A model generated the notes under the pieces. It saw only the letters and a list, made by a program, of their open reading frames with translations. It was not told the origin of the DNA and made no database searches. Shown piece by piece: positions 23,908 to 32,515 of a stretch of 64,000 nucleotides of DNA. Numbering within the stretch: position 1 is the first letter of the stretch; each line of letters opens with the position of its first letter. Source of the DNA: Sandaracinaceae bacterium (GTDB lineage Bacteria; Myxococcota_A; Polyangia; Polyangiales; Houyiibacteriaceae); contig JADJJE010000025.1 in the NCBI GenBank assembly GCA_016706685.1, positions 1 through 64,000 of the forward strand, given 5' to 3'. A program made the position numbers and the translations under genes.

Positions 23908-25302
23908 ATGACGGACTCGCTCCGACCCGGTCAGCCTGCCGCGGACCTCCGCTGGACGTGGACATCGCCCCTGGGGCCGCGAACGTACGAGCACACCCTC
24001 ACGCTCGACGCAGCAGGGGTCACACTCGTGTCGGGTCTGTCCACACCGAGTGAAGTGAGCTGGTCGCTGGTGGCGGCCTTCAGGGAGCCGCACCTCATCT
24101 CCGGCCTCCCGCCGGAGGTTCGATTTGCGCTGGTGGAGGCGTTGGCAGCTCGCATCCCATCGAGTCACCTCGATACCTCCCGAGACCTGACGCGCTTGGC
24201 CTTTTGGGAGCACTACGAACGCCGCCGCGTGCAGTCCGAGACGTTCGCATTCGTCATCCCGCAGCAGGACCGCGAGCCGGTGGGCCACTCGTTCCGCCTC
24301 GACGGGCTCGGGCTACACGTCCCCGCCAGCATGCATGCGCCGGCCGCCCACTACCTGCCGGACGACGTCTTCGTGCACGGTCCACCGCTTCCGGCCGTGC
24401 CTCGTCAAGCGCGCTCCACGCTGCGCAACCGGCTGTTCCATGCGCTTCGAAGAGGTCACGCACTGCGCCCCGAGCACAGCTTTCCAGACTTGGACCACAC
24501 CCTCTTGGCCCCGCAGCTCTGGGTGTGGGACACTCGCTCGGACGGGGAGAAGAGCGTGCAGCTGTCGCCCGGATTGGTCTTGGCCGGCCATCAGTACGGG
24601 CACGACATGGGCTTCACCGAGTACGCGCCCGAGCGTGTCTGGAGCGGTGCGCCGAGCGTGGACCTGGGGGCCCCTGACGCGGTCGAGCGCGAGCTGCGGG
24701 TCGCGCTGACTGCGGCACTCGTGCCCCCATGCGAGCCGCCCATCGCAGCCGGGAAGGAGCCGCCGCCTGCGTTCTTCGCGTTGCGACGGCGGGTGGTCGA
24801 CCGGGCTCCGTGGAGCTGCTCCCGCGTGCTCGTGTTCGACGACTTTTCCTCCATCGAGTGGCGCCGGGAGTGGGGAGAGCGCGCGGCGCTCGGGCTGTAC
24901 GCCTCGCTGCGTCCCGATGCCGAGCTGCCTCGCGCGGGGCTCCAGATCGACCGGTTCCTGCACCAACACTGCTACAACTTCCAAGACGACAGCGCTTGGC
25001 TCGCGTCGGACGGCACGGGGGTGCTGCTCGCGAGGTACTGCTTCGGCGCCGTGTCGGGAGACGGCGTGAACGATGTCTTCCACGTACTTCCGGTGGGTCA
25101 CCGACGCGTGGTCTTCGAGATCTGCACCGACAGCTCCCAGGACACGCTGGAGGTGACCCTCTCTGCAGACCACATGACGGATCTCGAGGGGCTCAGCGAC
25201 GAGGTGGAGGCGTACTTTCGGTGCTTCGATCTCGGCCCAGCCATGCGTCGCGCCATGGGGACCCGGCAGTTTTTCATCGACCACCTCAGCGTGACGCTGT
25301 AG
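23908..25302 (+). CDS. Hypothetical protein, 464 aa
   Basis: I do not recognise a family. The product is soluble, without signal peptide or membrane helices, and rich in His, Trp and acidic residues. Features include a WTWTSPLGPRTYEHTL strand pair near the start, a central SFRLDGLGLHVP segment and a second half beginning near VDRAPWSCSRVLVFDD. The second half resembles a separate beta-rich domain, so the protein may be two similar halves. It is divergent from the polyketide synthase and followed 34 bases later by another unknown gene on the same strand. It may share the synthase control region. Confidence 0.65.
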   Translation: MTDSLRPGQPAADLRWTWTSPLGPRTYEHTLTLDAAGVTLVSGLSTPSEVSWSLVAAFREPHLISGLPPEVRFALVEALAARIPSSHLDTSRDLTRLAFWEHYERRRVQSETFAFVIPQQDREPVGHSFRLDGLGLHVPASMHAPAAHYLPDDVFVHGPPLPAVPRQARSTLRNRLFHALRRGHALRPEHSFPDLDHTLLAPQLWVWDTRSDGEKSVQLSPGLVLAGHQYGHDMGFTEYAPERVWSGAPSVDLGAPDAVERELRVALTAALVPPCEPPIAAGKEPPPAFFALRRRVVDRAPWSCSRVLVFDDFSSIEWRREWGERAALGLYASLRPDAELPRAGLQIDRFLHQHCYNFQDDSAWLASDGTGVLLARYCFGAVSGDGVNDVFHVLPVGHRRVVFEICTDSSQDTLEVTLSADHMTDLEGLSDEVEAYFRCFDLGPAMRRAMGTRQFFIDHLSVTL

Positions 25303-25336
25303 CGCTCGGTGGCTGCTCTTCCCTTTCTCGCTGCGC

Positions 25337-25882
25337 ATGGGCAGGCTCATCGGCATGACCACGAAGGCGCTGCGCTTCGCTCCCTACCTGTTGGCCACCC
25401 CGCGAACGCTGATGACCGAGCTGCGGGCGCTCGGGTTCGAGCGGCACTTCATGGGGCAGCGCTTCTTTCGGGAGTCGGATGCCGCACGGCTCTGCGAGGC
25501 GCTCTGGGGGCGCGCACCGTCTCGGTTTCCCACGCCCACGCAGCGCGGGTCCGCGACCTTGGACGGCTACGCCTCGGAGTTCGACGACCTGGGCGGGTCC
25601 ATGGGCACGTCCTGGGCGTACGACTTCTGGGATGCGGAGACCGATGCGTGGGGTGACATGCCCACCCGCTGCGGCCTGCAGCTCATCCACCTCAGCTTCT
25701 GGGAGGAGCCCGTCATCGGCCGCGACGGCTCTGGTTCGGGCTCGAGAGCCGTTCGCCTCTTCGACCACGACGCGGACTTCCTCATCGTGTTCTCGGTGGA
25801 GACCCATCAGCGGCTGGTGTTCACCGCTGGCAAAGGCGCGGCCCGGTACCTGAAAAAGGTGCGGGCCGTCCTCGAGGCGTGA
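25337..25882 (+). CDS. Hypothetical protein, 181 aa
   Basis: No family recognised. Soluble and alpha/beta by composition, with a conserved-looking core LSFWEEPVIGRDG and RLFDHDADFLIVF. A second in-frame ATG at 25355 would remove six residues; neither start has a good ribosome-binding site. It lies 34 bases after the preceding unknown gene and probably forms a two-gene unit with it. Confidence 0.6.
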   Translation: MGRLIGMTTKALRFAPYLLATPRTLMTELRALGFERHFMGQRFFRESDAARLCEALWGRAPSRFPTPTQRGSATLDGYASEFDDLGGSMGTSWAYDFWDAETDAWGDMPTRCGLQLIHLSFWEEPVIGRDGSGSGSRAVRLFDHDADFLIVFSVETHQRLVFTAGKGAARYLKKVRAVLEA

Positions 25883-25894
25883 GCCAGACGGGAT

Positions 25895-26821
25895 TCAGGT
25901 CTGCGGGATGGGCGCCGCCCCTGCGTCGGGCACGTCAGGGACCAGCACTCGCAGGCTCTTGGGCACGCACACCACCTCGAACGGTGTGGTGCCCACCTGC
26001 TCCCCGTCCACCATGACCGGCATGGGCTCGGACGTCTGCACGCGGACGCGCGAGGTTCGAAAGTGCGCCACGTTGTCGCGGTCGGCCGGCAGCCCCGCGA
26101 GCGCGCGCGTGACCAGGTGCATGCCCGTGAGCAGCGTGTCGGCGAGCCCCGCCACCGCCACCAGCGTGACGGCCAACTGCCCATCATCGGCCTGCGGCTC
26201 GCCCGGCCCGCGTGCCAGGAACGTCGTCGCGGGCGCGAGGTTCGCCACGGTCACGGCGCTGGCCTCGCAGCGAATGGCGGCGTCGTCCGTGCCGAGGAAG
26301 ATCTCGAACGGCGCGCTCGTGGCCCCGAGCGTGAGCCCCGTGAACGCGTAGGCCAGCTTGCCGAAGATCGCCTTGGCCTCGTCGCTGGTCTCCGTGATGG
26401 CGTTGGCGTGCAGGCCCACGCACGCCATCAGCACCATGGTGCGGCCGGCCGCCGTGGCGGTGTCGATGGTGCGTGTGTGGCCCGCGACGATGACGGCGCA
26501 CGCCTGGTCGCGCCCCACGGGGATGCCCAGGCTCTTCGCGATGGAGTTGCCCGTGCCGCGCGGGATGACGCCCAGCGTCACCTCGTCGCGACCCACCAGG
26601 ACCGACGCCGCGGCCGAGACGGTCCCGTCGCCGCCCGAGGCCACCAGCACGTCCACGCCGCTCGCGAGCGCCGCCTCGGCAAGCGACACGGGGTCCCGCT
26701 CCGCCGAGACCTCGTGCGTGGTCACCGTGAAGTGGGGTGCGAACAGCGCGACGATCGCGTCCAGCTCCTCATTCGCTTGGCTTCCGGCGCCGGGATTGTG
26801 GATGATCGCGAGTCGCTGCAT
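25895..26821 (-). CDS. YegS/DagK-like lipid kinase
   Basis: 308 aa from the ATG at 26821 (MQRLAIIHNPGAGS). The diacylglycerol kinase catalytic domain shows NPGAGS for nucleotide binding, the essential SGGDGT at 62-67 and IPRGTGNSIA near 87-96. The C-terminal beta domain ends DGEQVGTTPFEVVCVP, as in YegS. Such enzymes phosphorylate diacylglycerol, phosphatidylglycerol or sphingoid lipids at the membrane. The 3' end converges on the preceding gene at 12 bases. This is an intact kinase, unlike the divergent kinase-like gene at 51474. Confidence 0.9.
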   Translation of the reverse strand: MQRLAIIHNPGAGSQANEELDAIVALFAPHFTVTTHEVSAERDPVSLAEAALASGVDVLVASGGDGTVSAAASVLVGRDEVTLGVIPRGTGNSIAKSLGIPVGRDQACAVIVAGHTRTIDTATAAGRTMVLMACVGLHANAITETSDEAKAIFGKLAYAFTGLTLGATSAPFEIFLGTDDAAIRCEASAVTVANLAPATTFLARGPGEPQADDGQLAVTLVAVAGLADTLLTGMHLVTRALAGLPADRDNVAHFRTSRVRVQTSEPMPVMVDGEQVGTTPFEVVCVPKSLRVLVPDVPDAGAAPIPQT

Positions 26822-26887
26822 GGACGGCGAGTGTAGGCCCTGCACGACCCGCGCGCTCTGACCGCGTCACCCCCACTGGAACGACAC

Positions 26888-27658
26888 GTGAATCATTCCC
26901 CGAGACGGTTGGTGATGTTCGCTGCTCTGGCTTCCCTCTCGGCAAGCGGGTGCTCGGCGGACTGGCACCCTTTCAACGAGTGCCACCCAGGCGAGGCGCG
27001 CTGCGACGGGGAGGTGGCTGTGAACTGTCAGATCGAGTCGGGCAACCCCTTCATGGAACGCTACGTCCTCGTGCAGCACACCTGCGCGGCGCCCGAGCAC
27101 TGCGGTCGAGTCGGGGCTGAACGGCGCTGCCTGGTCCATCCTGAGCCGTGCTCGCCGGGCGCGCCGCGCCGCTGCGCAGAGAACGCGGTGGTCACCTGCG
27201 CGAGCCTCATCCCTGGTGTCCCCACACTGGCGTACGAGGTGGTGGTCGACCGCTGCGCCTCCGGCAACATCTGCGCAGAGGGGGACTGTGTCGGGCCGTT
27301 CGATGAAGCGTGCGACCCCGCCACCTTCGCGCTGGCCTGCCGAGATGGGCGCCCCGTGCGCTGCGCCGCGCTCGAGGGCGTCCGCGCGGGTCAGCATCGC
27401 GTGGTCTACGCCGAGGGGCCGTGCGTCAACGGCAACCGCTGCATCGAGACCTCGGACTTCGTGGCCTGCGGCGTGTCCGACGTGCCGTGCGACGCGAACA
27501 CCTTCCGCACCCGCTGTGAGGGAGGCGCGGTGGTGAGGTGTGCTGCCGCCTATCCCCGTGCAGGCCGCGGCTGGACCGGGGTGGAGCAAGCACAGCCTTG
27601 TCCACACGGGTGCGCCCAGGGCGCGAACGGCGGCGACTGCGTGACCACGGCGCAGTGA
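26888..27658 (+). CDS. Cys-rich putative lipoprotein
   Basis: 256 aa from a GTG at 26888; the ATG at 26915 is an alternative. A signal peptide ends in a lipobox (SLSASGC). The mature part contains about 25 Cys in repeated modules of ~55 residues of the form C(x)4-A-R-C-D-G-x-V-x-x-C, each ending in a short CxxG or CVxG turn. This looks like four tandem disulfide-bonded repeats on the cell surface. Similar short Cys-repeat lipoproteins are common in Myxococcota, but their role is unknown. Confidence 0.68.
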   Translation: MNHSPRRLVMFAALASLSASGCSADWHPFNECHPGEARCDGEVAVNCQIESGNPFMERYVLVQHTCAAPEHCGRVGAERRCLVHPEPCSPGAPRRCAENAVVTCASLIPGVPTLAYEVVVDRCASGNICAEGDCVGPFDEACDPATFALACRDGRPVRCAALEGVRAGQHRVVYAEGPCVNGNRCIETSDFVACGVSDVPCDANTFRTRCEGGAVVRCAAAYPRAGRGWTGVEQAQPCPHGCAQGANGGDCVTTAQ

Positions 27659-27676
27659 GGACCCGGGGCTCCGTTC

Positions 27677-29128
27677 CTAGGGCGCTTCCACCCGCGTCCA
27701 GCCGCGCTTGATGTTGTCCGCCAGCATCTGCTCGGCGATGGCGTCCGCCTGTTCGCGCGTGTTGGCCAGGCGCACCTCGCGCTGCAGCGGGTCCTTGCGG
27801 CCCGAGCTGTAGTCGGTGAAGTGCACTACGTAAGCGGGGTAGCTCGCGTCCAGGCTGTCCTTGTGGGTCTGCAACAGCAACAGCTTCCGCACGCCGTGCT
27901 TGTCGCCCTTGTGCTGGATGTAGACCTCGCGGCGCAGGACCTCGCTGCGCGGCAACTGCACGCTCTCCACCTCGGCGTCCAGCGCGTCCACGTGGCAGCG
28001 CTCCAGCACCTGCGAGGCGCGCACATCCGTGGGGTTCACGCTCTTGTCGTCGCGCACACGCTCCAGCACGGGGTGCAAAATGCTCACGCCCTCCATGGGG
28101 CGGCGCGCTTCGTAGCCACGCTCGGTGCTGTAGGCCAGCACCATGCGCTCTACCGGGCGCTCGCTCGAGTCCGCGCTCTGCAGGTCCGTGAGGCGCACCT
28201 CGATGACCAGCTCCGGCCGCACGAAGCGGAAGAGCGCGCCCGAGCTGCTGGCGTAGCGGTAGTTGGAGCTCACCACCGTGCTGGCCAGGCGCGTGTACAG
28301 CACCCGGCGCTGCTCCTCCTCGCCCAGGTTTCCACACGAGCCGATCAGCTGCAGCTGCCCGTTCTCGCGCATGAGCGCCAGCAACAGCGAGCGCGCCTGC
28401 TCGGGAGCGTCGGCACGCACGGTGAAGCCAATCACGGCGGCGTCCAGCGTCACGTAGGGCTTCAGCTTGAAGATGCGCCCGTCGGTGGGCCGCAAGATGA
28501 TGCCCTCGCCCTTGCCCTCGGCGGCCCACTCGCCAAACAGGCGCAGCGCGTTCTCGCGGTCGTTCACGATCTCGGTCTTGATGGCCGCCGTGCGCTTGCC
28601 ACCTTCCAGCCACTCGCGCAGCAGGCGCAGGCGCTCCTCGTACGGCATGCCGTAGGCGTCGGCGCCATCCGTCTGCAGCACGTCGAAGGCCGCGAAGCCG
28701 AGCCGCTCGGGGGCGTTGTCCGACACGGCCGCGGCCACGTCGCCCACGCGCGGCCGCCCCGCCTTGCGCGCCGCGAACAGCTCACCGGCCAGCACCACGC
28801 TGCCCGTGGCGCGCTTGCCCAGGGTCTCGCGCGCCTCCACCAGCAGCGGCAGGTCGCCGAACATCACGCGGCCCCGTGGGTTCACCAGCGCGAGCTCACC
28901 GTCCCGCAGCACCAAGAACCACAGCTCGCCGTCGATCTTGGGCGAGGCAAACAGCGGCCCACTGGGGATGAGCTCGGGCTCGTCCGGCGTGAGGCTGCGG
29001 TAGCGGCTGGCGATGTTGCGCTTGTAGCCGCTCACCAGCGCGCGCAGGTCTTCATCCAACAGAGCGCCGAGGCCCGTCCGTTGGCCCGCGCCCAGCGAAG
29101 ACGCCGTGTCCGTGCTGTAGAGGCTCAC
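27677..29128 (-). CDS. ATP-dependent nucleic-acid ligase (nucleotidyltransferase superfamily)
   Basis: 483 aa from a GTG at 29128. All adenylyltransferase motifs are present: motif I KIDG with Lys64 as the AMP acceptor, motif III LAGELF (Glu116), IIIa FAAFDVL (145-151), IV EGIILRP (208-214) and V FKLKPY (220-225). After ~235 residues comes a long C-terminal region that does not look like a plain OB fold and may include an accessory domain. It could seal DNA or RNA. Bacterial replication uses an NAD-dependent ligase, so this is an extra, specialised enzyme. It is coupled by a four-base GTGA overlap to two unknown genes. Confidence 0.85.
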   Translation of the reverse strand: MSLYSTDTASSLGAGQRTGLGALLDEDLRALVSGYKRNIASRYRSLTPDEPELIPSGPLFASPKIDGELWFLVLRDGELALVNPRGRVMFGDLPLLVEARETLGKRATGSVVLAGELFAARKAGRPRVGDVAAAVSDNAPERLGFAAFDVLQTDGADAYGMPYEERLRLLREWLEGGKRTAAIKTEIVNDRENALRLFGEWAAEGKGEGIILRPTDGRIFKLKPYVTLDAAVIGFTVRADAPEQARSLLLALMRENGQLQLIGSCGNLGEEEQRRVLYTRLASTVVSSNYRYASSSGALFRFVRPELVIEVRLTDLQSADSSERPVERMVLAYSTERGYEARRPMEGVSILHPVLERVRDDKSVNPTDVRASQVLERCHVDALDAEVESVQLPRSEVLRREVYIQHKGDKHGVRKLLLLQTHKDSLDASYPAYVVHFTDYSSGRKDPLQREVRLANTREQADAIAEQMLADNIKRGWTRVEAP

Positions 29129-29829
29129 GCGCCGGCTCCTTCTGGGAGCTTCAGCTCCATGTTGGAGAGATGCAACAGCAGCTGGTAGGCGTCGCCCTGC
29201 ACGCGCCCCTCGAGGAACGCCCGGTACGGTGAGCCATTGGTCTGGAACACCAGCGGGGCCATGCCCTTTGGCCCGGTTCCCAACAGCACCACGCTGTCTT
29301 TGCCGTCCAGCTCGCGCGCCATGTCGAACAGGTAGTCGAACGTCAGGCCGTCGCTGTGGATGAGCTGGATGGTGCGGCGGAACACGAAGCGGCGCACCAC
29401 GTCGGCGCGCGTGAAGAGGCGCCCGGTGTAGCGCACGGGCTCCTCCACGTTGGTGTTGGGCGTCACGTCGGCCGGCGCGCGGCGCTCACGCTCGCTGCCA
29501 TCGGGCGCGTAGACCACCTCCAGCACCTCGGGGGCGGCGTACAGCACCTCACCACCCGCGGTCAGGTACACCAGCTGCGTGTTGCCGATGCGCCGGCCCA
29601 CACGCTCGAGGTCCACCTCCGGGTCGCCGTCCACGAGCGCCTGGTAGTAGTCCTCGCCCAGCGAGGCCACCAACGACTCGTGCAGGCCCGCTTCGGTGGT
29701 GGCCAGGTAGCGCTGGAAGCGCACACGCTTGCCCGGCACACCCAGCGGCGGGGAAGCCGGGGTAGGGAGGTTGCCGTACTGAACGGTCGCGTCGCGGCCG
29801 GCGGCGTTGGTGAGGTGAATGGGTCGCAT
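29125..29829 (-). CDS. Conserved-looking hypothetical protein in ligase operon, 234 aa
   Basis: I do not recognise a domain. Soluble, mixed alpha/beta, starting MRPIHLTNAAGRDATVQYG. Notable are a basic/aromatic patch (GKRVRFQRYLATTE), a central GGEVLYAAPEVLEVVY, and a C-terminal half with RRTIQLIHSDGLTFDYLFDMA and VLLGTGPKGMAPLVFQTNG. The GTGPKG loop could bind a phosphate, but this is a guess. Its start overlaps the upstream gene by one base and its stop overlaps the ligase, so stoichiometric co-production with the ligase is likely. Confidence 0.7.
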   Translation of the reverse strand: MRPIHLTNAAGRDATVQYGNLPTPASPPLGVPGKRVRFQRYLATTEAGLHESLVASLGEDYYQALVDGDPEVDLERVGRRIGNTQLVYLTAGGEVLYAAPEVLEVVYAPDGSERERRAPADVTPNTNVEEPVRYTGRLFTRADVVRRFVFRRTIQLIHSDGLTFDYLFDMARELDGKDSVVLLGTGPKGMAPLVFQTNGSPYRAFLEGRVQGDAYQLLLHLSNMELKLPEGAGA

Positions 29830-30434
29830 CAGAACATCTCGAAGTCGAGGTCGTCGTCGTCCGCTTCGTCGTCGGCGATGGCGGGGCTGACTTGAGCCAG
29901 CGTCAGCCAAGAAGGCGCCACGGCTTGGCCGCTCAGGGCGAAGAGCGCGCCATCGGGGTTGCTCACCAGGTAGGCGAAGTCCTCGCGAAAGTCGGCGCGC
30001 GGGTTGAACGCAAAGCGGTAGATGGCGCCGGCGCGCAGCGACTCGGCCAGGGCCGGGTCCAGCTCCACGGGCGTGAGCGCGTAGACCGCCGAGATGGCTT
30101 GGTCCAGCAGCTCGGTCGCCGCGATCGGGCCCTCGAGGGGGCGCTCTTCCCCGAGCGAAGCGGGCACCAAGGGCAGCGCTGCGCCGCTCTCGTCGAGGCC
30201 CACCAGGTCCTTCGTGGGGACCCACTCGCCGCCCTCGTCGAAGTAGCCCTGGGCCGTCATCCCCGCGCGAATGAGCAGGGCACCGTCCTCGGTGAGCGAG
30301 GCGCGCGTGCACGGCTGGCCGCTCGGGTCGAGCGCCGTGCGCTTGCGGTAGCCATAGAGCTTGCGGCGCTCGAGGCGCGTGGGCTCGAGGCTGGTGAGTT
30401 GCCCCTCGTGGCGGAGCAGAATGGGCTTGGCCAT
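29829..30434 (-). CDS. Hypothetical protein, first gene of ligase operon, 201 aa
   Basis: Start taken at the ATG at 30434 (MAKPILLRHEG); the frame upstream runs into the divergent promoter area. The N-terminus is basic (ERRKLYGYRKR) and could contact nucleic acid. The middle contains a WVPTKDLVGLDE segment. The C-terminus is strikingly acidic (DDEADDDDLDFEMF), like a DNA mimic or a protein-docking tail. No family recognised. It is divergent from the pectinacetylesterase-like gene, 65 bases away, which must hold the operon promoter. Confidence 0.68.
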   Translation of the reverse strand: MAKPILLRHEGQLTSLEPTRLERRKLYGYRKRTALDPSGQPCTRASLTEDGALLIRAGMTAQGYFDEGGEWVPTKDLVGLDESGAALPLVPASLGEERPLEGPIAATELLDQAISAVYALTPVELDPALAESLRAGAIYRFAFNPRADFREDFAYLVSNPDGALFALSGQAVAPSWLTLAQVSPAIADDEADDDDLDFEMF

Positions 30435-30499
30435 GCGGCAGAGGGTAGCGCACACGAGGCGCTGGCCGCGAGCCATCCGCGAGCGTACCCTCGCGCTCG

Positions 30500-31612
30500 A
30501 TGCGACCGATACGTTCATTCCTGGCTACAACGCTCCTCGCCCTCGTGGCGTGCTCCGACTCGCAGAGCCCGCCCGCCCCCGAAGAGATCTACGCCGAGAT
30601 GCTGGTGAACGGCGCCATGCAGTACCGCGGCGTGTTCCCGCCCGAGGTGGTGGGCAGCGGCGGCCGCATCAACTACCGCTGGGACCCGGAGACCCCCAAC
30701 GGCCCGCGCTGCATCGGCACGAGTGACCCGGAGACGCGGGTGTTCGAGGTCATCACGCGCGAGCGCGACAGCGACGACCTGATCATCTACCTGCAGGGTG
30801 GCGGCCTCTGCGCGGACTCCACGGCGGGCGCGTGCGAGCGCGAGGGGATCCCGTTTCTCCCTTCGGGCATACTCTCGGGCGCCATCGACCAGCCCTTCCG
30901 CGACTTCGACCTGGCCTACGTCCCGTACTGCGACGGAAGCCTGTTCCTGGGCGACGTGACCCAGACGCTCGACGGCGAGGAGTACGTCCAGCGGGGCCGC
31001 CAGAACATCACGGCGGCGCTCGACGCCATCGCCACGCGCTTCCCCAACCCGCCCCGCATCGCGCTGGTGGGCGTGAGCGCAGGCGGCTTCGCCACGCTCT
31101 TCGCGGCGCCCATGGTGCGGCTCTACTTCCCGGACGCCGAGGTGCTCGTGGTCAACGACTCGGGCATCGGCATCACGCGCGGCGAGCGCGAGCCGGAGTT
31201 CGTGGACGAGCTTCTCGTGTCACTGGGTGCCTCACAGTTCGTCCCAGACAGCTGCGAGCAGTGTTTCGTGGGTGGCCACGCCATCCAGTTCGCCGACTGG
31301 GTGCTCTCCCGCGACACCTCGCTGCGCATGGCGGTCATCAGCCACACCCGTGACGACACCATCGCAGGCACGTTCCTGGGTGTGCCCATCGACTGGTTCG
31401 AGGCGGAGCTGCGGCGTGAGACGGCCATCCTGAGCGAGCGCTATCCCGGCCGCTATCACCGCTACTTGATCGACGGCATGGGCCACACCGCCATCGTGGC
31501 GGGCACCATCACGGGCGTGGGAGACAGCACGGCCATCTTCGCGTGGCTGGGCCAGTTCCTGAACCACGACGCAGCCTGGACGGACGTGGAGCAGCCCGGT
31601 CTCGTCGACTGA
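30500..31612 (+). CDS. Pectinacetylesterase/Notum-family lipoprotein
   Basis: 370 aa. Lipobox LLALVAC with Cys18 predicts a lipid-anchored enzyme. The family hallmarks are visible: LIIYLQGGGLC (oxyanion site), YVPYCDGSLFLGD, and the nucleophile GVSAGG with Ser193. The catalytic His is probably in GMGHTAIV near 325. Members remove acetyl or acyl groups from polysaccharides or proteins, so this one likely acts on extracellular glycans. It overlaps nothing upstream and is followed 35 bases later by another lipoprotein gene on the same strand. Confidence 0.85.
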   Translation: MRPIRSFLATTLLALVACSDSQSPPAPEEIYAEMLVNGAMQYRGVFPPEVVGSGGRINYRWDPETPNGPRCIGTSDPETRVFEVITRERDSDDLIIYLQGGGLCADSTAGACEREGIPFLPSGILSGAIDQPFRDFDLAYVPYCDGSLFLGDVTQTLDGEEYVQRGRQNITAALDAIATRFPNPPRIALVGVSAGGFATLFAAPMVRLYFPDAEVLVVNDSGIGITRGEREPEFVDELLVSLGASQFVPDSCEQCFVGGHAIQFADWVLSRDTSLRMAVISHTRDDTIAGTFLGVPIDWFEAELRRETAILSERYPGRYHRYLIDGMGHTAIVAGTITGVGDSTAIFAWLGQFLNHDAAWTDVEQPGLVD

Positions 31613-31647
31613 GCCCCTTCTTCGTCGCGCTGCGGTACCCTCCGCAC

Positions 31648-32508
31648 ATGGCCCACCGTCACACCTCCCTCGGCTTCTTCGCGCTGTCCGCGCTGAGCCT
31701 GCTCTCGGCTGCATGTTCGTCCGAGGCGCCCTCGGCGCCCGTGCCCGCTGCGCCGGTCCCAGCACCCACTGCACCGGTGGTCGCTCCTCCCGCGCCGCCC
31801 GTGGCTCCCGTGGCACCGCCCGCTCCCGTGGTGGGCGCCAACGTGCCGGGCACCATCGTGTTGGCCAACTACCGCGGCCTCGGCAACTACTATGTGGGCG
31901 TCGTCACCGCCGTGACCGGGTCGCAGCTGAGCGTGCTGTATGCCGATGGCGACACCGAGACGCTCGGGTCGGACGCCGTGCTCCCCGACCGCCTCATGCC
32001 GCCGCTCGCCGGGGAGGCCGTGGTCGAAGGCACCTACGTGCCTGTCAACATCGAGCACCGCGTGGGCCACGCCCTCGGTGTCTTGCACACCGACGGACGG
32101 CGCTGGTGGACGTCGGTGGCGCTGGTGCGCGTGGCGAGCGCGACCTTGCCTGCGGGCAACTACGTGCCGAGCCCGCCCGCGCCCTTCGGCCAGGTCGGCT
32201 CCATCGTCTTGGCGCGCTACAGCGGTGACAGCCACTGGTACGAGGCCGTGGTCGGGCACGTCATCGGGGAGTTGCGCCGCGTGGTCTACGCGGACGGTTC
32301 GAGCGAAGACCTGCCCATGACCGCGCTGCGCGACGGAGGCATCGCGGTCGGTGCGCGCATCGAGACACGCGCGCCGCAAGCGCCCGAGTGGCTGCCGGGC
32401 ACCGTGCTGCTGCGCGCGCAACACGGCGTGCAGGTGGAGCTGGCCAGCGGTGAGCGACGCTGGGCCGCCGTGGGCCTCGTTCGCGTTCCGGCCAGCGCCA
32501 ACCCCTGA
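31648..32508 (+). CDS. Lipoprotein with tandem Tudor/agenet-like SH3 modules
   Basis: 286 aa from the ATG at 31648. Signal peptide with lipobox (LLSAAC), then a ~35-residue Ala/Pro/Val linker. Two clear repeats follow: VPGTIVLANYRGLGNYYVGV ... VLYADGDTETL and VGSIVLARYSGDSHWYEAVV ... VYADGSSEDL, each followed by a shorter barrel (VNIEHRVGHALGV and ARIETRAPQAPEW). The W/Y-x-A-x-V ... V-x-Y-x-DG pattern is that of Tudor-like SH3 barrels. In a bacterium these occur in secreted proteins of unknown ligand. Confidence 0.72.
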   Translation: MAHRHTSLGFFALSALSLLSAACSSEAPSAPVPAAPVPAPTAPVVAPPAPPVAPVAPPAPVVGANVPGTIVLANYRGLGNYYVGVVTAVTGSQLSVLYADGDTETLGSDAVLPDRLMPPLAGEAVVEGTYVPVNIEHRVGHALGVLHTDGRRWWTSVALVRVASATLPAGNYVPSPPAPFGQVGSIVLARYSGDSHWYEAVVGHVIGELRRVVYADGSSEDLPMTALRDGGIAVGARIETRAPQAPEWLPGTVLLRAQHGVQVELASGERRWAAVGLVRVPASANP

Positions 32509-32515
32509 AGCAGGC

